Assembly: GCF_051622035.1 (NCBI RefSeq)
Contig: NC_135367.1
Coordinates: 7,972,501-8,036,500, forward strand
DNA: 64,000 bases
Reading direction: 5' to 3'
Origin: Arctopsyche grandis
Lineage: Eukaryota > Arthropoda > Insecta > Trichoptera > Hydropsychidae
The position numbers and the translations under genes are program-made. Below are positions 1 to 11,344 of this stretch, in pieces. The notes below the pieces were generated by a model. It made no database searches, was not told the DNA's origin, and worked only from the letters and a program-made list of their open reading frames with translations. Numbering within the stretch: the stretch's first letter is position 1; each line of letters starts with the position of its first letter.

Positions 1-170
1 GAGAGTAAATCAGAGCGAAAAATGCAAATGTTATAACTGTTCAACAGTTAAGCCTTCGAGCTGTGAAGGTGTGGTCAAAAGACGTTAGCTGTCATCATAT
101 CAATCTGACACAAGATTTCAATGTAATTTTCAATGAGTTCATTAATGATTAAACTCCGCTAGGTCTTCCA
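1..170 (+). repeat. Family B dispersed repeat, copy 1 (cut by window start)
   Basis: It shares an ordered set of blocks with the copies at 4320, 44735 (inverted) and 49780: a start like GAGAGTAAATCAGAG, then ACTGTTCAACAGTTAAG, a GCTGTCATC segment, CTGACACAAGATTTC, and an end like GATTAAACTCCGCTAG. There is no coding capacity. It is a short non-autonomous element of unknown class. Confidence 0.6.
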
Positions 171-688
171 AGTTGAAAGTAATTTCATTCAATTTGATTA
201 ACATGGCGTATGTTTAACCATACGTGAATATTATGCTATGACGCTATTTGCAAGCTTTGCATATTGTGCATTGTCTAAATGCGACACATTTAATTTAAAT
301 TAATTCGCAATAATATATAGTGGAAAAGGTAGTCGATGTGCTCATAACAGACTCGGGTGGACCGCGAAGCTGAGTAAATATCGTTAAGAGGCGGCCCGCA
401 TGACGCTCCCTCTACTCAGATATGAAAACTGCCAGGCCCAACTTGCAATGAGAATTTTCCTGGTAGTTTCCCCGGCAGAGGTGTTCAAACACGAATTTAA
501 TCTGATAGACAAATATAGTAATGCCTGTCTGTCTGTCTGTCTGCGGGCGATACGTTCCGACCGAACGGAACTGACTTAAGCCAACACGTGTATAACATCG
601 TATGTATGTGTAGAGATTAAAATTTACTTTAGCAAGTAAATGTAAAGTGTATTTTTAGTTTCACGATTTCTGGTGCTGCAAATTTGAT
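171..688. other. Unassigned AT-rich spacer
   Basis: No gene or repeat family is recognised here. A short TGTC tandem repeat lies at about 523-543. The segment 340-480 is richer in GC than its surroundings but has no convincing open frame. Confidence 0.4.
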
Positions 689-689
689 T

Positions 690-1010
690 TATTTTTTTTA
701 GATTGAAAGTTGGTGATGTTCCCTTTTTGAGAATTTCCTGAATGATTTGATGCGAATCGACATTTATTTTCTCACGTATGTACAGTTGAATGGAAACTTT
801 CGAATATTTTTATATTTTTACATACCTCCTTTTAGCTTCACTTACGATTACAATTCAGGAAAAAGTTTGCCTCTAATCCGATCGTTTTCATACTATGCCA
901 TATTGCTCATTTTGGTCATCAATATAAGTAAATGTATCCTCCGCCTTTACGATGGAGAAAAAAAATCGTTTTAGACGCGTTTGAAATTTGAATATCTGAA
1001 AAGTGCCTCA
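690..1010 (-). repeat. Family R dispersed repeat, copy 1
   Basis: Read on the minus strand, it contains CGATCGGATTAGAGGCAAAC followed by CCTGAATTGTAATCGTAAG and a GTATGTAAAAA end. These same blocks recur at 1310-1410, 11130-11310, 20070-20125, 29853-30200 and 60915-61080. It is noncoding. The copy at 29853-30200 is absent from the paralogous duplicon, so the family has been mobile. Confidence 0.6.
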
Positions 1011-1299
1011 CGTTTATCCAGTTTTAGATTTAAACATAGATTGTGGTAGTAAAATAAAATTATTGGTATTTTTATTCAAAATAATTATGCAACAAAAATA
1101 AATTCACTCGGTTTTTAATGAAAAATATTTTGTTCTTTATATTTTTAACTTGATGTAAATGATGATTTCAATGTGAAATGGAACTAAATCAGTTTTAAAT
1201 TGATTTCAATTCATTTGAGTTCATTGTAATCGATTTGTTTCATTTAAAATATTTGTATCACAACTCTTCGGATTTCAATTTGGTTTTTATTCACTTTCT

Positions 1300-1410
1300 A
1301 CAAACGTCCTTTATGTTTCACATTAAGACGTCTTTTTTATATCTCTTATCTCTTATCCGATCATTTTCATACTTTACCATATTGCTCATTTTGGTCATCA
1401 ATATAATTAA
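1300..1410 (-). repeat. Family R fragment
   Basis: It carries the CTCTTATCCGATCATTTTC and GGTCATCAATATAA blocks of family R, in the same orientation as the copy 300 bp upstream. It is truncated by the (AT)n tract that follows. Confidence 0.55.
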
Positions 1411-1421
1411 CTAATCCGTTC

Positions 1422-1424
<3 letters not shown>

Positions 1425-1478
<54 letters not shown>
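1425..1478. repeat. (AT)n microsatellite
   Basis: Uninterrupted AT dinucleotides of about 54 bp are read directly. Confidence 0.95.
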
Positions 1479-1485
<7 letters not shown>

Positions 1486-2150
1486 CACAGCGGAGATGTA
1501 GCATGAATACTATTTTTTATAATTAAGCATGAGTAATATAACTGCTGGTTTGATGCTACGTATATTTACTGTCTCATTTCATTCCCTTAGAGATATAGAG
1601 TTGGTTTAAAAATTTAAACCACTATTCGAGCTCGTTTTTAACTATGTAATTAGTAACGCTAAGTGTACATATAATAATATTTATGCTTATTAATAGTTTA
1701 TGATACTTACGTAATGTATAATAATTGGAATATAACAAAATAAATATGTGAGGAAACCTCTAGTATTTTTACACCATGATCGAATTTAGGTGTTTTGATA
1801 TCTATTTATTTATTTTTAGATACATACATCAAATGTAACATGACAGGAATTACTCCATGGCGACACATTTAGACTAATTTTTGTGGACATCTATGGTTAA
1901 CATCTATGGACAAACAATATTTTTTTTATGCACAATAGCTTTGCAAGAAATACATTATGTGGGTAGCTTTTTTTAATATTCAACAAATTTGAAATGTTAG
2001 TAATTCAAATTTGAGAAAAACTTCGGTAGAGGATTCCAATGTATTGGATCATCTGTCATAAAAGTACAGCTAGAAAAATCTCAAAATTTCAAAAGGAAGC
2101 GGTCGATCTGTGTTCTTTTAATAACTACAAAACCTCGCCAGCAGCGTATT
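1479..2150. other. AT-rich spacer without recognised feature
   Basis: No open frame of note and no clear match to the other repeat families in the window. Confidence 0.4.
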
Positions 2151-2154
2151 TGAC

Positions 2155-2920
2155 GGGACTTATCTATGCATTTGAGAAACATAAGAAGTATTAAAAATAA
2201 AATTCGGTAATGACGCACATATACATACGTGTTCACAAATGCTGACTATGATAGCATTTCAGATACAAGTATGAGGGCTAATGTAAGGAAACTCTCTCAA
2301 GACAAAAGTTCTACTTTAGGTGGTCAAATTTTGTTTTGTTGACAATTTTTTTTATTAGTTAAAATCATCATAAATATTATAAGCATAAAATATCAAGAAG
2401 ATTGAAATAATTGAAAAGTTCTTAAGTTTCTTTTTACTTCTACAAGTTCTAGCCAAAACCTCTTCTAAGTTAATACGTAAAAAAATACAAATAAAAATTT
2501 TCAGATTGATACGTTCAGTATTGTGGAAAAATCGTGTGACCACTTCATTTTTGACTTTTTAAGAGGAAAAATCTCATTTCCGGTTTATTAACCTTTTTTT
2601 ATTTACAATATTGTTACAGTGATTATACTGGAATTTTCCGCCAAGAGCACACATATTTAAAGGGTCGAAGAAAAATTGAACAAGAATAAACTGCCACTTT
2701 TCTTGAACCCCTGACAGACTAGAGCGATTATATCTGAAAGTTGCGGAAGTCCAATTTTCAGTTCCAATAACACTATTTCTGTTTGACTTACTTTACAAAT
2801 TGTTATCATTTATTTTAATTCGATTTGTCCAGAATCTCGGAAAGTAGAATAAACGTATTACAGGCCACCAGTATTTTAAATATTGTTAAACGCAAAACAT
2901 AATATTTCTCGAAATGAAAA
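2155..2920 (-). repeat. Family C noncoding transposon-like repeat, degraded copy
   Basis: It begins with CTTATCTATGCATTTGAG and AACATAAGAAG, as in the better copies at 38255 and 52020. It continues with the AAGTTCTACTTTAGGTGGTC block, the counterpart of the ACTTCCGGTTGTC block elsewhere, and with the CCACTTTTCTTGAAC block. Its end (2760-2920) is found inverted at 30660-30830. It has no coding capacity. Confidence 0.55.
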
Positions 2921-3047
2921 AAAATGGAGTTATGAAACTTTCAAATATAATAGCTCATATATGTATGTAGTTATTAAAAAGATAGTAAATAAGTCTGGAT
3001 TCTAGAATCTAGACGGTAAAAATTCAAAGGGTCAAATAGTATTCAAT

Positions 3048-3195
3048 CAGATGAGTGGACGAAACAAATGAAATGTGTAAGATTAGATGGATGGGTATTA
3101 CTCAGAAGAGAAGGGTGGAAGTGAATGTAGATAGGTCTGTATTCATCAGTAGATGGGTTGAAAATGGTGGAGATGATGATGAAAAAAATAAATAT
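3048..3195 (+). pseudogene. 3'-end fragment of the RTE-type LINE
   Basis: The segment GAGTGGACGAAACAAATG, GAAATGTGTAAGATTAGATGG, AGAGAAGGGTGGAAG and the run to GGAGATGATGATGA parallels the last ~140 bp of the intact element at 16316, including the GATGATGATGA tail. Several frame breaks make it a dead 5'-truncated copy. Confidence 0.65.
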
Positions 3196-3199
3196 TAAA

Positions 3200-3860
3200 A
3201 CGCATTTATCGTGCCACCGAGGGGCGTGTTAACCTTTAAGCCGCCAAGATTAAATAAACACACAGGAGGTCGAAAATAAATTTCGAACAATGAAAAATAT
3301 CGAAAAAGAGTTGGCCGCGGCTGTGGTGGGGGCGGCATTTACAGAGCTTTGTTCCAGCGCGATTTTTGTTTTAAACTTTGCGGACTGTTAAGCACAAGTG
3401 TATTGGATATGCCCATTGAGCACAACAATGACGCCCGCCGGAAATCAAAGGACAATTCAGAGAACAATGGTCGGGGGAAATTGGGAAGACAACACTGTGA
3501 GTGGCCCCCATTGTCGTGATGAATTCGGGTATGATTTTTAAGCGAAAGTTTATGCCGAGAGTGGGCGGGGTGGATCGGGTAGCTCGGGGGTGACTTTGAA
3601 CCGGGCGTTTCGAAACCTTTAATCCCCATTCACGGATACGTTCAAGTTCGCCGAAAGTGAGATAAGAATTGGGATATCTGTCGGAAGGAGGGGATGAGGT
3701 CCTCCTCTCCCCCTCATTCTCTGGTCCGACCCTTTCCTTCTTCCTCCTCAGCCTCCGTCTGAGGTCCCAAAGGAGCGGCAAGTAAACTTTCGCTAATTTC
3801 ATTTGAGTTGGGCTCTTCTGTTTTACTTTCATGATTCCGTGCTGAAGTTTCTACGTGTAC
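3200..3860. other. GC-rich single-copy island
   Basis: It is markedly richer in GC than its flanks, with overlapping minus-strand open frames (153 and 96 codons at 3371-3832 and 3339-3629). Neither frame shows a recognisable domain, signal peptide or splice context, and open frames on overlapping phases are expected from GC content alone. It could be a conserved noncoding element or part of an untranslated exon. Confidence 0.4.
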
Positions 3861-4319
3861 TCCGTATCCCGTGTACACAAATGTATGTATTTTGTCATTA
3901 AATTACACAGATATATGTGTATTATATGAGGCCGCAAGTACTACTGTAATTTTGACGAAAGAAATGCAAACAATTCCTAGTTTGTCTTTGTACCAAAGAA
4001 TTATAACTAAATGGGATCACAACTCACAACTGAAATCCTCGGGACATAATGTCTGGAATTTTAAATAAAGAATTAAATTATATAAGTGATTTTTTGTGTG
4101 AAAGTAAATTAAAGCTGAATGGGAACAAAACAAAAATGATGTGGTTGAATCGTAAAAATGTATTTAATGAAGTCAGAATTAAAAATTAATAATGATCACT
4201 AGATTAGTAGGTTCAAAAAAAACTTCAATAGTTGGGCCACCAATTTCACCAATGTATTACTTTATTTAATCTATTGCTGAATTGAAAATTTATATCATAA
4301 AATATAAAAAGCTTGTAAT

Positions 4320-4545
4320 ATTAAATTTATATGAGATGAGAGTAAATGAGAGTGAAAAAAGTAACTGTATAACCGTTAAGCTTTTGAGTTGTAAATAGGC
4401 GATAGAAAGACATGTTTGGATAGCTATCCAAACATGTCTTTCTACTACATAACAGCTAGCTATCTGTTATCGCTTCAACCTAACACAAGATTCCAATAAA
4501 ACTTTTAATGAGTTCGTTGATGATTAAATTCCTCTAGCTTTGTGT
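4320..4545 (+). repeat. Family B repeat, copy 2, with perfect palindrome
   Basis: It starts ATGAGATGAGAGTAAATGAG and ends near GATTAAATTCCTCTAGC, as in the other family B copies. Unlike them it carries a perfect 42-bp palindrome at 4403-4444. The ordinary GCTAGCTATC segment follows a few bases later. Confidence 0.65.
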
Positions 4546-4836
4546 CGGCTTCATTAACTTACTCCAATGTAAGGCAACTCCCGTATTTCGGTTAGATATC
4601 AAAGCAAACTGAAGAGAGGAAGTGGTTTAAAGTCAGATAACAATATTTTGACCGACAGGAGTGCTAAAAAAAGCATTTCAAAATTAAAAATCAAATAAGA
4701 CGTTAATCGATGAAGTTATATGTATGAATATACAAGTTTAAATTTGAATATGTAAATTTGACGACATGTAAATGCATGCATAGTACTCATCTTATATAAA
4801 ATTCAAATCAATTTACATACATATAATATACAGATA
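4546..4836. other. Spacer, nothing recognised
   Basis: AT-rich sequence with no feature I can support. Confidence 0.4.
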
Positions 4837-5275
4837 ACCAGCATCGTGAACTAGTGGTTAGCATATTATGCATTCGACAGAGTAGTCACAGCTCGATTCC
4901 TACTAGTAGCTGTTGGCCAGACCGAATTTCATTGAAACGGTCCCTGTAAATTGGCATCTCCTTCCAATCTCAAGTTATTCGGCGTCTTGAGGTTCACCGA
5001 TTTTTATAATAAAACTGCTGCAAAAATCTCTCCAAGATATCTCCGTAGATGATGTTTATATGAATTCGCGTTGTATAAATACTTGTATTGATCGTATTAT
5101 ATAAAAGCTTGCAATGCTATTTTGACCATAGATGTCGTATATGATGTAAAATTATATGATAATAATTATGTATTTATACATATATAATTTAGTGTTTCTT
5201 GATCTGTATTAGTACACTTTTTACTTTGCAGCGATCTGTAATGACGAATGTACAGAATTTATAAACGGTCAAATT
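4837..5275 (+). mobile_element. tRNA-headed SINE, head type 1
   Basis: The head has an A-box-like CTAGTGGTTAGCATATTATG and a degenerate B box (CTCGATTCCTACTAG). The body has TTGAAACGGTCCCTGTAAAT and CTCAAGTTATTCGGCG, and the end region is GATCTGTATTAGTACACT, shared with the copy at 21831. Part of the body after the head is deleted. Confidence 0.7.
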
Positions 5276-5357
5276 GAACAACTGCGCCATATCATAATTA
5301 ACGAATAATACATATGTACATATATGGAAGAATAAGTTTTATTTAATTATACATATA

Positions 5358-5650
5358 ACCAGCAGACTAATGGTGAGCATATTATTCTTTCAAGCAGAGT
5401 AGACAAAGGTTCGAGTCCCACTAGTAGCTGCTGGCCAGACATTGGTTTGTGACTCCAGGTCAATCATTTGCCATTTTTTTCTGATTTTCATTGAATCGGT
5501 TCCTGTTAATTGGTATTTTCTTTCCCTCTTGCAAATTTCAGGTTATTTAGCGTAAAATGCCGCATTGTATAAAATGCTTGTATTATTTTAGTGTATATGT
5601 ATAAGTACACTTTGGATTGATCTGTAAAGGCGAGTGTACATGTTCGATTG
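5358..5650 (+). mobile_element. tRNA-headed SINE, head type 1
   Basis: It begins ACCAGCAGACTAATGG and has the B-box-like GGTTCGAGTCCCACTAG. The body blocks are GTGACTCCAGGTCAATC and TTGAATCGGTTCCTG. It ends near GATCTGTAAAGGCGAGTG. It lies about 80 bp downstream of another copy in the same orientation. Confidence 0.7.
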
Positions 5651-5699
5651 AAATAAAAATATGTGTGCAATATATGAATGTATGTACATATGTTTAAAT

Positions 5700-6660
5700 T
5701 AAACTTTTTGTCAATGCTTAAGCACTATGTTTCGACATAGTGCAGTTTAATTAAAATATATTGCTTGATATAAGCAAATTGATTCAAAGTCGAGATGCAA
5801 CGATGCAACACGTGCAGCACAAGCGTAGCAGAAACTGCACAAACGAAAGGCAATATCGACACAATAACCATACACACATGTATGTACGTACATGCAAGCA
5901 CACTTCGATATACAAAAGCATGTACATTTCGCTTTATCGAATCCAAGAGTGTACACACGTACAGTTCCGGATCCAAGCACAGCCGTTGAAGTCAATATTG
6001 ATTGGCAGTTGAGCAGCAACACCAGCTTATTGGCTCGTAACTGTCCGTTAACGAGAGACATCGCCCACTGGGTAGAGAGATGGAGTGTGCTAATGAATTT
6101 TCCAGCATCTTTCCGACCCGACCGGACACTCTGGTCCTTTTTATTCGCGTTGAACTTTCCTCGCAAATACCTCAAATGTATTCGCTCATCGCAAAGATTT
6201 CGCCATCTGCGCTCGTCGCCGATGCAATCGATGCTGAGTGCACTTCCATCATGGCGCGGAGGCTTGCATTGCTCGGCGATTTACATAAAACAAGTAGACG
6301 CTCGGACAACAATGGTTTCCGCAACGTACGATATTTCAACAGAACGTGGCTCGGTTCGACGTGCAAGGCGTGATGAACATCCTTTTGCGAAATCCACTTC
6401 CTTTACGTTTAGCTCATTCGCAACGCCTGCCCTGGGGATCGTGTGCATTAGCCTAACGTGTTAACGGCCCTGAATGGTATGTGCGAGTCTCTCTCGTTCA
6501 ATCTCTATACACGTCGTCTCATCACGTCGGCTGGAATGCTCTCGGTATCATCTTATCTCTGTCCGGATGTGCTACTCGGTCTAAATTAAAATCAGATGTG
6601 TCCTCGCGATCAACATTCTATTCTAGATGGTAAAATAAACGATGCATTGGAAATCAGACG
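5700..6660. other. GC-rich island with long overlapping open frames
   Basis: The plus strand is open at 5892-6464 (190 codons) and the minus strand at 5747-6175 (142 codons). Neither translation resembles a known family, and neither has flanking splice or promoter signals that would decide. The composition and the absence of a second copy in the window suggest single-copy sequence: an unrecognised exon, a promoter or a conserved noncoding element. Confidence 0.4.
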
Positions 6661-6764
6661 GGAAAACTCCATACGTTCTTCATTCGACGTATGCTGAAGA
6701 AGTCACCATATAGTAGGTACTTAGGGTGAATATGTATATATGTCGGATTGATACATAATTTAAA

Positions 6765-6905
6765 ATAAAGTTACAATATGAATAGTAATAATAAATCGGA
6801 ATCGGAACTTAAACATAAATCGGGAAATGGTTATGGCAATTAAATTATGCAATAAAAATAATAATAAATAAAAGTCGAAATCCGAATCGAAATCGGATAA
6901 TATGA
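6765..6905 (+). repeat. Degenerate CGGAATCGGAACTGAAA minisatellite fragment
   Basis: It contains ATCGGAATCGGAACTTAAAC and AATCGAAATCGGAT. It is related to the 22-25 bp repeats at 7195, 32065, 37700 and 58680. Confidence 0.5.
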
Positions 6906-7098
6906 AAAGTGCGTATTTTTATATCGCGTGACGTATTCAAAAATGTATGTTTAATTTAGAAAACCCAATACTCACAATTATGTATAAACAAACCCCGGTC
7001 ATTAACCTCGCAACTGAACCGGTTCGACTCCGAATGAGAATTTATACAAAGTTTAGGCTTTTTATCGATTAATTCATTATACTCGGCTAGCGTTAAGA

Positions 7099-7114
7099 CA
7101 CACACACACACACA
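7099..7114. repeat. (CA)n microsatellite
   Basis: Eight CA units are read directly. Confidence 0.9.
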
Positions 7115-7194
7115 GATTACCGTCTTTATATATATTATACTAGTGTTATTCCCGTTAAAATTTCAACGGGTGTTTCGGAAACAAATTAATACAT

Positions 7195-7345
7195 GATTTA
7201 ATAAAGTTACAATACGAATAGTGGTAATTAATCGGAATCGGAACTGAAACAGGAATCGGGATTCGGAACTGAAACGGGAATTGGGAATCGGAACTGAAAA
7301 AGGAGTTGAGAACTGTAACAAAAAAGGAATCGAAACCGATGTACA
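7195..7345 (+). repeat. CGGAATCGGAACTGAAA minisatellite
   Basis: Several imperfect units of about 22-25 bp built on GGAATCGGAACTGAAA. Antisense open frames here are products of the repeat, not genes. Confidence 0.6.
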
Positions 7346-7464
7346 ATAATAATTAATAATACATATGTACATATAGGGGCAGCTCACATTGAGGGAGCTA
7401 AATGCAAGGTAATGCGGGGTAAATCCACAATATACCCAATATTTAATCCCCATAGTTCTTTATC

Positions 7465-8085
7465 AACTCAAATTAAAATATAACTATATCGCCCGCTCAT
7501 ATTACCATTATTAACCTATGTTTCACCTGTATGGAATAAAGCCTTGAATACTAACCTTTCCAAGGTCCAAATAATACAAAATATATCCCTAAAATAATTT
7601 ATAATACATCCATATATACTAAATTGAAAAAACTGCATGTCATCAATAATGTTCCGTTTGTTACAGACATTACTAACAAAATAACCAGTAGATTCTATGA
7701 CAGAATCAATAATAACCATACTAACACACTTGTGAAGAGTCTCGGTGATTACAACAAAATGTCTATACCCTTCAGGTATATACACAGATTACCTAAGCAC
7801 AATCTGCTTTAAGTCATCGACTTTAGAGATTCTTTAATTAATATTATGTATTAGATGTATTATGAGCATATATAAGGATTGTAAATAGGTTTTTGGACTC
7901 TTTTTCCTATAATGCTGTACATTAGCACTAGAATAATATAATACTATGATTACTAACAAAATTAAATTAAAATTGTAAAATAGATAATGGTCAGTAGATC
8001 AGTAGCTATTAAATTAGATATAAGATGTATTGTGAACATTATTTAGTAATAATAAAAAGCATTTAAAAATCAAAATCTAATACAT
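7465..8085 (+). pseudogene. 5'-truncated LINE remnant (Jockey-like ORF2 C-terminus plus 3' tail)
   Basis: The frame from about 7483 reads LYRPLILPLLTYVSPVWN, then NLSKVQIIQNISLK and a stop. After the stop the same frame continues with LKKLHVINNVPFVTDIT, FYDRINNNHTNTLVKSLGDY and a stop at 7812. The order (PxxTYxSPVW, KxQxxQN, FY-N-H-N) is that of the region just after the reverse transcriptase in Jockey-type LINEs. A near-identical 3' end recurs at 25430-25860. It ends in an A-rich tail near 8085. It is non-functional. Confidence 0.7.
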
Positions 8086-8264
8086 ACCTACATATATAAT
8101 ACATCGTGTCCGTTTTTATATACACATATGTATATACATATATCTAAGTGGTAAGCCTAATTATCGCATAGGTTATGACAATTAAATTATGCAATAAAAA
8201 TAATAATAAAATTATAAAACCCGAAGTCAAATTTTAAGTCGAAATCGGAATCGGGAATCGGATA

Positions 8265-8480
8265 TCATTGTTGAAACGGTTCCTCCATCAAATTGGCAAA
8301 CACCATCTTACCCGCTATGTCACCAATGTTTGAATTTGATTTATGTACAATATGTAAAATATATGTACAAGTCTAAATCCATAGATATATCTATGGATTA
8401 ATTCTTTTAATTCATTAATTAATAGTTAATTTCGTGTTTTTCAACATATCGAAATTCAGCTATTAATATAATAAAAAATG
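8265..8480 (+). mobile_element. SINE body fragment (head missing)
   Basis: It contains GTTGAAACGGTTCCTCCATC, ATTTGATTTATGTACAATATG and CAAGTCTAAATCCATAGAT, the body blocks of head-type-2 SINEs at 21072 and 43999. No tRNA head is present. Confidence 0.65.
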
Positions 8481-8549
8481 CTGCAATATATGCTAGGAAA
8501 GCACACAAAAGCCATCCGATATACATATATCTATATGATATATGTACAT

Positions 8550-8640
8550 ATATATCAGGAAGACCTAACGGGTAGATCCCAATGCGCCTTTCTGTTTAAT
8601 TACAGACATCAATGCACAATTTTTAGAATAATTTAAAAAA
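8550..8640 (-). mobile_element. SINE 3' hairpin tail, inverted
   Basis: CAGGAAGACCTAACGGGTAG and CCCAATGCGCCTTTCTG form the reverse complement of the SINE tail. It lies head-on to the fragment just upstream. Confidence 0.65.
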
Positions 8641-9100
8641 ATCATCATAGCATTTTTTTTATATAAGTCGTCTGATTTCGATTCTCCTTTATAAATTTTG
8701 AATATGAATTACATAATTCAAAAGCTTAAACAATTTATTTCCTTAATTGTAATTAATATAACTATGATCATTGTGAATAATTGTAACACGTATAATAGTT
8801 GCGTTTTGACAGTTCTGTTGTTCTTACGAAGGCTTTAGAATATTTTCCAAGTATTACGAAAAGGTAATGATTATCGTATTATGATAACTCTTATAATGTG
8901 TTAATTCTAACCTAATACCAACTTGTAGTTGAAATATATTTTGACTAATTGGAATGTAATTCAAATATATTCCAACCATTCAAAATATAGTACAACTGTA
9001 ACATACATACATAGTATGTACATATGTACGTATATACAAAACTACTAAATGAAATTTTGAAAAAATGATGAATGGCTTTGTTTGATTCAATGACATAATG
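8641..9100. other. AT-rich spacer
   Basis: No gene or recognised repeat. Confidence 0.4.
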
Positions 9101-9950
9101 TTGTTCAATTTGATAAATTGTCTACAGAAAGTAGAAACAAGCAGAGCTCGAAATGTTCAGATAATCTTCTGAAAAAAAAATTGAGAAACATCGCAATCAA
9201 CGTCAACCGCGAACAAAGCAGGCACTTAACCGCGAAACAAGTGGAAAAGGAATTTCGCTTAATTTCTCAAGATATTCAAATATTAAAATAAAGCGCAAGT
9301 CGTATCTATACATACGTACATATACAAATACATAAACGAGATATTCAAAATCATGGGGTTAATATAAAAATTCATCGTCTGTGAACAACGGGGGTAGGTA
9401 TTTGTGCGTTAAATTTAATTTCGTCGACTGAAATCTTTCAATGTCAAGCATCTGAAACATTTCGATTTTTCAGCGCATCAGGATCGCTACACATTTATCA
9501 CTCCAAAAATGAAATGATGAAAAAATATATATGTATATGTACATAATATCTTTTCAATCGGCCGAAAGATAAAAGACGGGCAAAAAAGTGAAATGAAATA
9601 GGGATTGCGCATTTTCGACGCGGCCGTACATCATCATTTCATTAATTTTAGCTCGGATCTGTTTCAAAAAGAGATTAATAAAAGAACGCACTTTGACAGG
9701 GGTGCGATCGTTTATCAAACGGTTCCCAATCGGTGGGGCGTGAGCGCGTCTTGTATCCATTCCGCGACCTTACTGAAGATAAATCATCTCGATCTCTTTT
9801 TTTACGTACGAAATTACACCGAAAAGAAAACTTAACTGAATAACTTGACTTTCTATTATTGATGATGCGAAGAGTGATCATACTTTTTTCATCCCTAACA
9901 CGCCAAAGAGACAATTGAAATTGACTTTTGGAACAATTCAAAGATCACAC
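9100..9950. other. Single-copy island, function unknown
   Basis: It has moderately higher GC than its surroundings, with short overlapping open frames on both strands (88 codons at most). No domain is recognised. It is described as an island because none of its blocks recurs elsewhere in the window. Confidence 0.35.
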
Positions 9951-10690
9951 AATTCGTTCTATATATAAATAATTTTATTTCACTTCTTTAAACAATGATT
10001 TACGATAGTATTAGCCATTCCGATATATTGCGAAAAGCAAAACCGTGTTCGTCAATTTACAAACCCAAAGGACGAGCTCGTGCGTCCTTGTTAAAGTTTC
10101 AGCAAAAAACTTTTAGTATGATTTAAAAGTAGTTTGAAAACCCCTTACGTATTTATTTCGTTTTGAGCTCGTACATAATACAGTTTACATTTTCTAAATA
10201 GATATATGTACACGCACGACGCGCAATAATAATTAAATTTTGGCGAAACCGTTTTAATGTATAATAAATTTTGCATACGTAATTGAATAAACGTAGGTAG
10301 TCAAAGTACGAAACCGTAAACAATTAATTACGACTAGGTCGAATAATTATCATGAACGTTACCAAAATGGGAGAGATAATAGAGAGGGTGGATGCGAGCA
10401 ATATCAATAGTTACATATATTGTACAACATACCGCATACAATTTATAAACTTTAAATTATTAGAATGTTTCACTATCGCTTTCAATACTAAATAATCAAT
10501 TCAAAATCTCGAGACGTATGTATATGGTATTATTTATTAAATTTTCAGGAAGATTTATTATTTTATTTATTTATTGCGTCGTAAAATATTAGTAAACGTA
10601 TATAATATAGAAGCCAAATAATAAGTGCTATTTAATATGATGTAATTTTTTTCGTCACATTCGGAAAAGCTTATAATTTTTTTCGTTTTA
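9951..10690. other. AT-rich spacer
   Basis: No supported feature. Confidence 0.4.
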
Positions 10691-10693
10691 TTT

Positions 10694-10756
10694 TAAAAAG
10701 CTTCACATTTTTATTTTATAAAAAGCTTCACATTGTTATTTTAAAAGCTTCACACT
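10694..10756. repeat. Short tandem repeat, AAAAGCTTCACAT unit
   Basis: Three successive copies of AAAAGCTTCACA, each followed by a T-rich spacer. The repeated unit is about 20-24 bp. Confidence 0.7.
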
Positions 10757-10843
10757 TTTGTACTCAATATGCGAATTAGGTATATTTTAATATTTACTAG
10801 TCCAGTTATCATTACAAATTTTACACTTTTGTTTAGTATTTAT

Positions 10844-11000
10844 CAGGGCTGTGGAAACGGATCAAAATTTACCGACTCCCAATTTATTTTATCATTTGAC
10901 TCCAACCTCCGACTTGAACTTGAACAATTTTAGTCAGATCGAATAATCTTGCCAACTTATAAAACGTTCATAATACATTTTACACATATTTATTTATTTA
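10844..11000 (+). mobile_element. hAT-like terminal fragment (CAGGGCTGTGG)
   Basis: It begins CAGGGCTGTGGAAACGG and carries degenerate GACTCC/CCGACT repeats. The reverse complement of such an end, GGCTGTGGAGTTGG, closes the element ending near 25111. CAGGG-type ends with repeated GGAGTCGG blocks are typical of hAT-related non-autonomous elements, so the class is inferred from the terminus only. Confidence 0.4.
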
Positions 11001-11129
11001 TTCATTATAACTAGATACTTAAAAGTCGACGATCTACATCAAATAACGTTTATTAGAAGTTAAAATAGCGTTTTTCACAAGTTTATTGCAAAAATTACTT
11101 ATTAAGTGCATAGTCAGGCACTTTTCTGA

Positions 11130-11310
11130 AATTTCAAATGCGTCTAAATCGATATTTTTCTCCATCGTAATAGCGAGGATACATTTACTTATATTGATGA
11201 CCAAAATGGCAAAGTATGAAAACGATCAGATAAGAGGCAAATTTTTTCCTGAATTGTAATTGTAAGTGAAGTATAAAAGAGGTATGTAAAAATGAAATAA
11301 AAAAAACAAG
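11130..11310 (+). repeat. Family R repeat
   Basis: It carries ACTTATATTGATGACCAAAA, CAGATAAGAGGCAAATTTT, CCTGAATTGTAATTGTAAG and GGTATGTAAAAA in family R order. It sits directly upstream of a SINE. Confidence 0.6.
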
Positions 11311-11344
11311 TATTATGCAAAAAATAGTCTAGTATTTTTATTTA

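Noticed and set aside
3339-3832. Minus-strand open frames of 96 and 153 codons
   Set aside because: Overlapping phases in a GC-rich stretch, with no domain, signal peptide, splice context or promoter.
5747-6464. 190-codon plus-strand and 142-codon minus-strand frames
   Set aside because: Mutually overlapping on opposite strands and not recognisable; kept only as a single-copy island.
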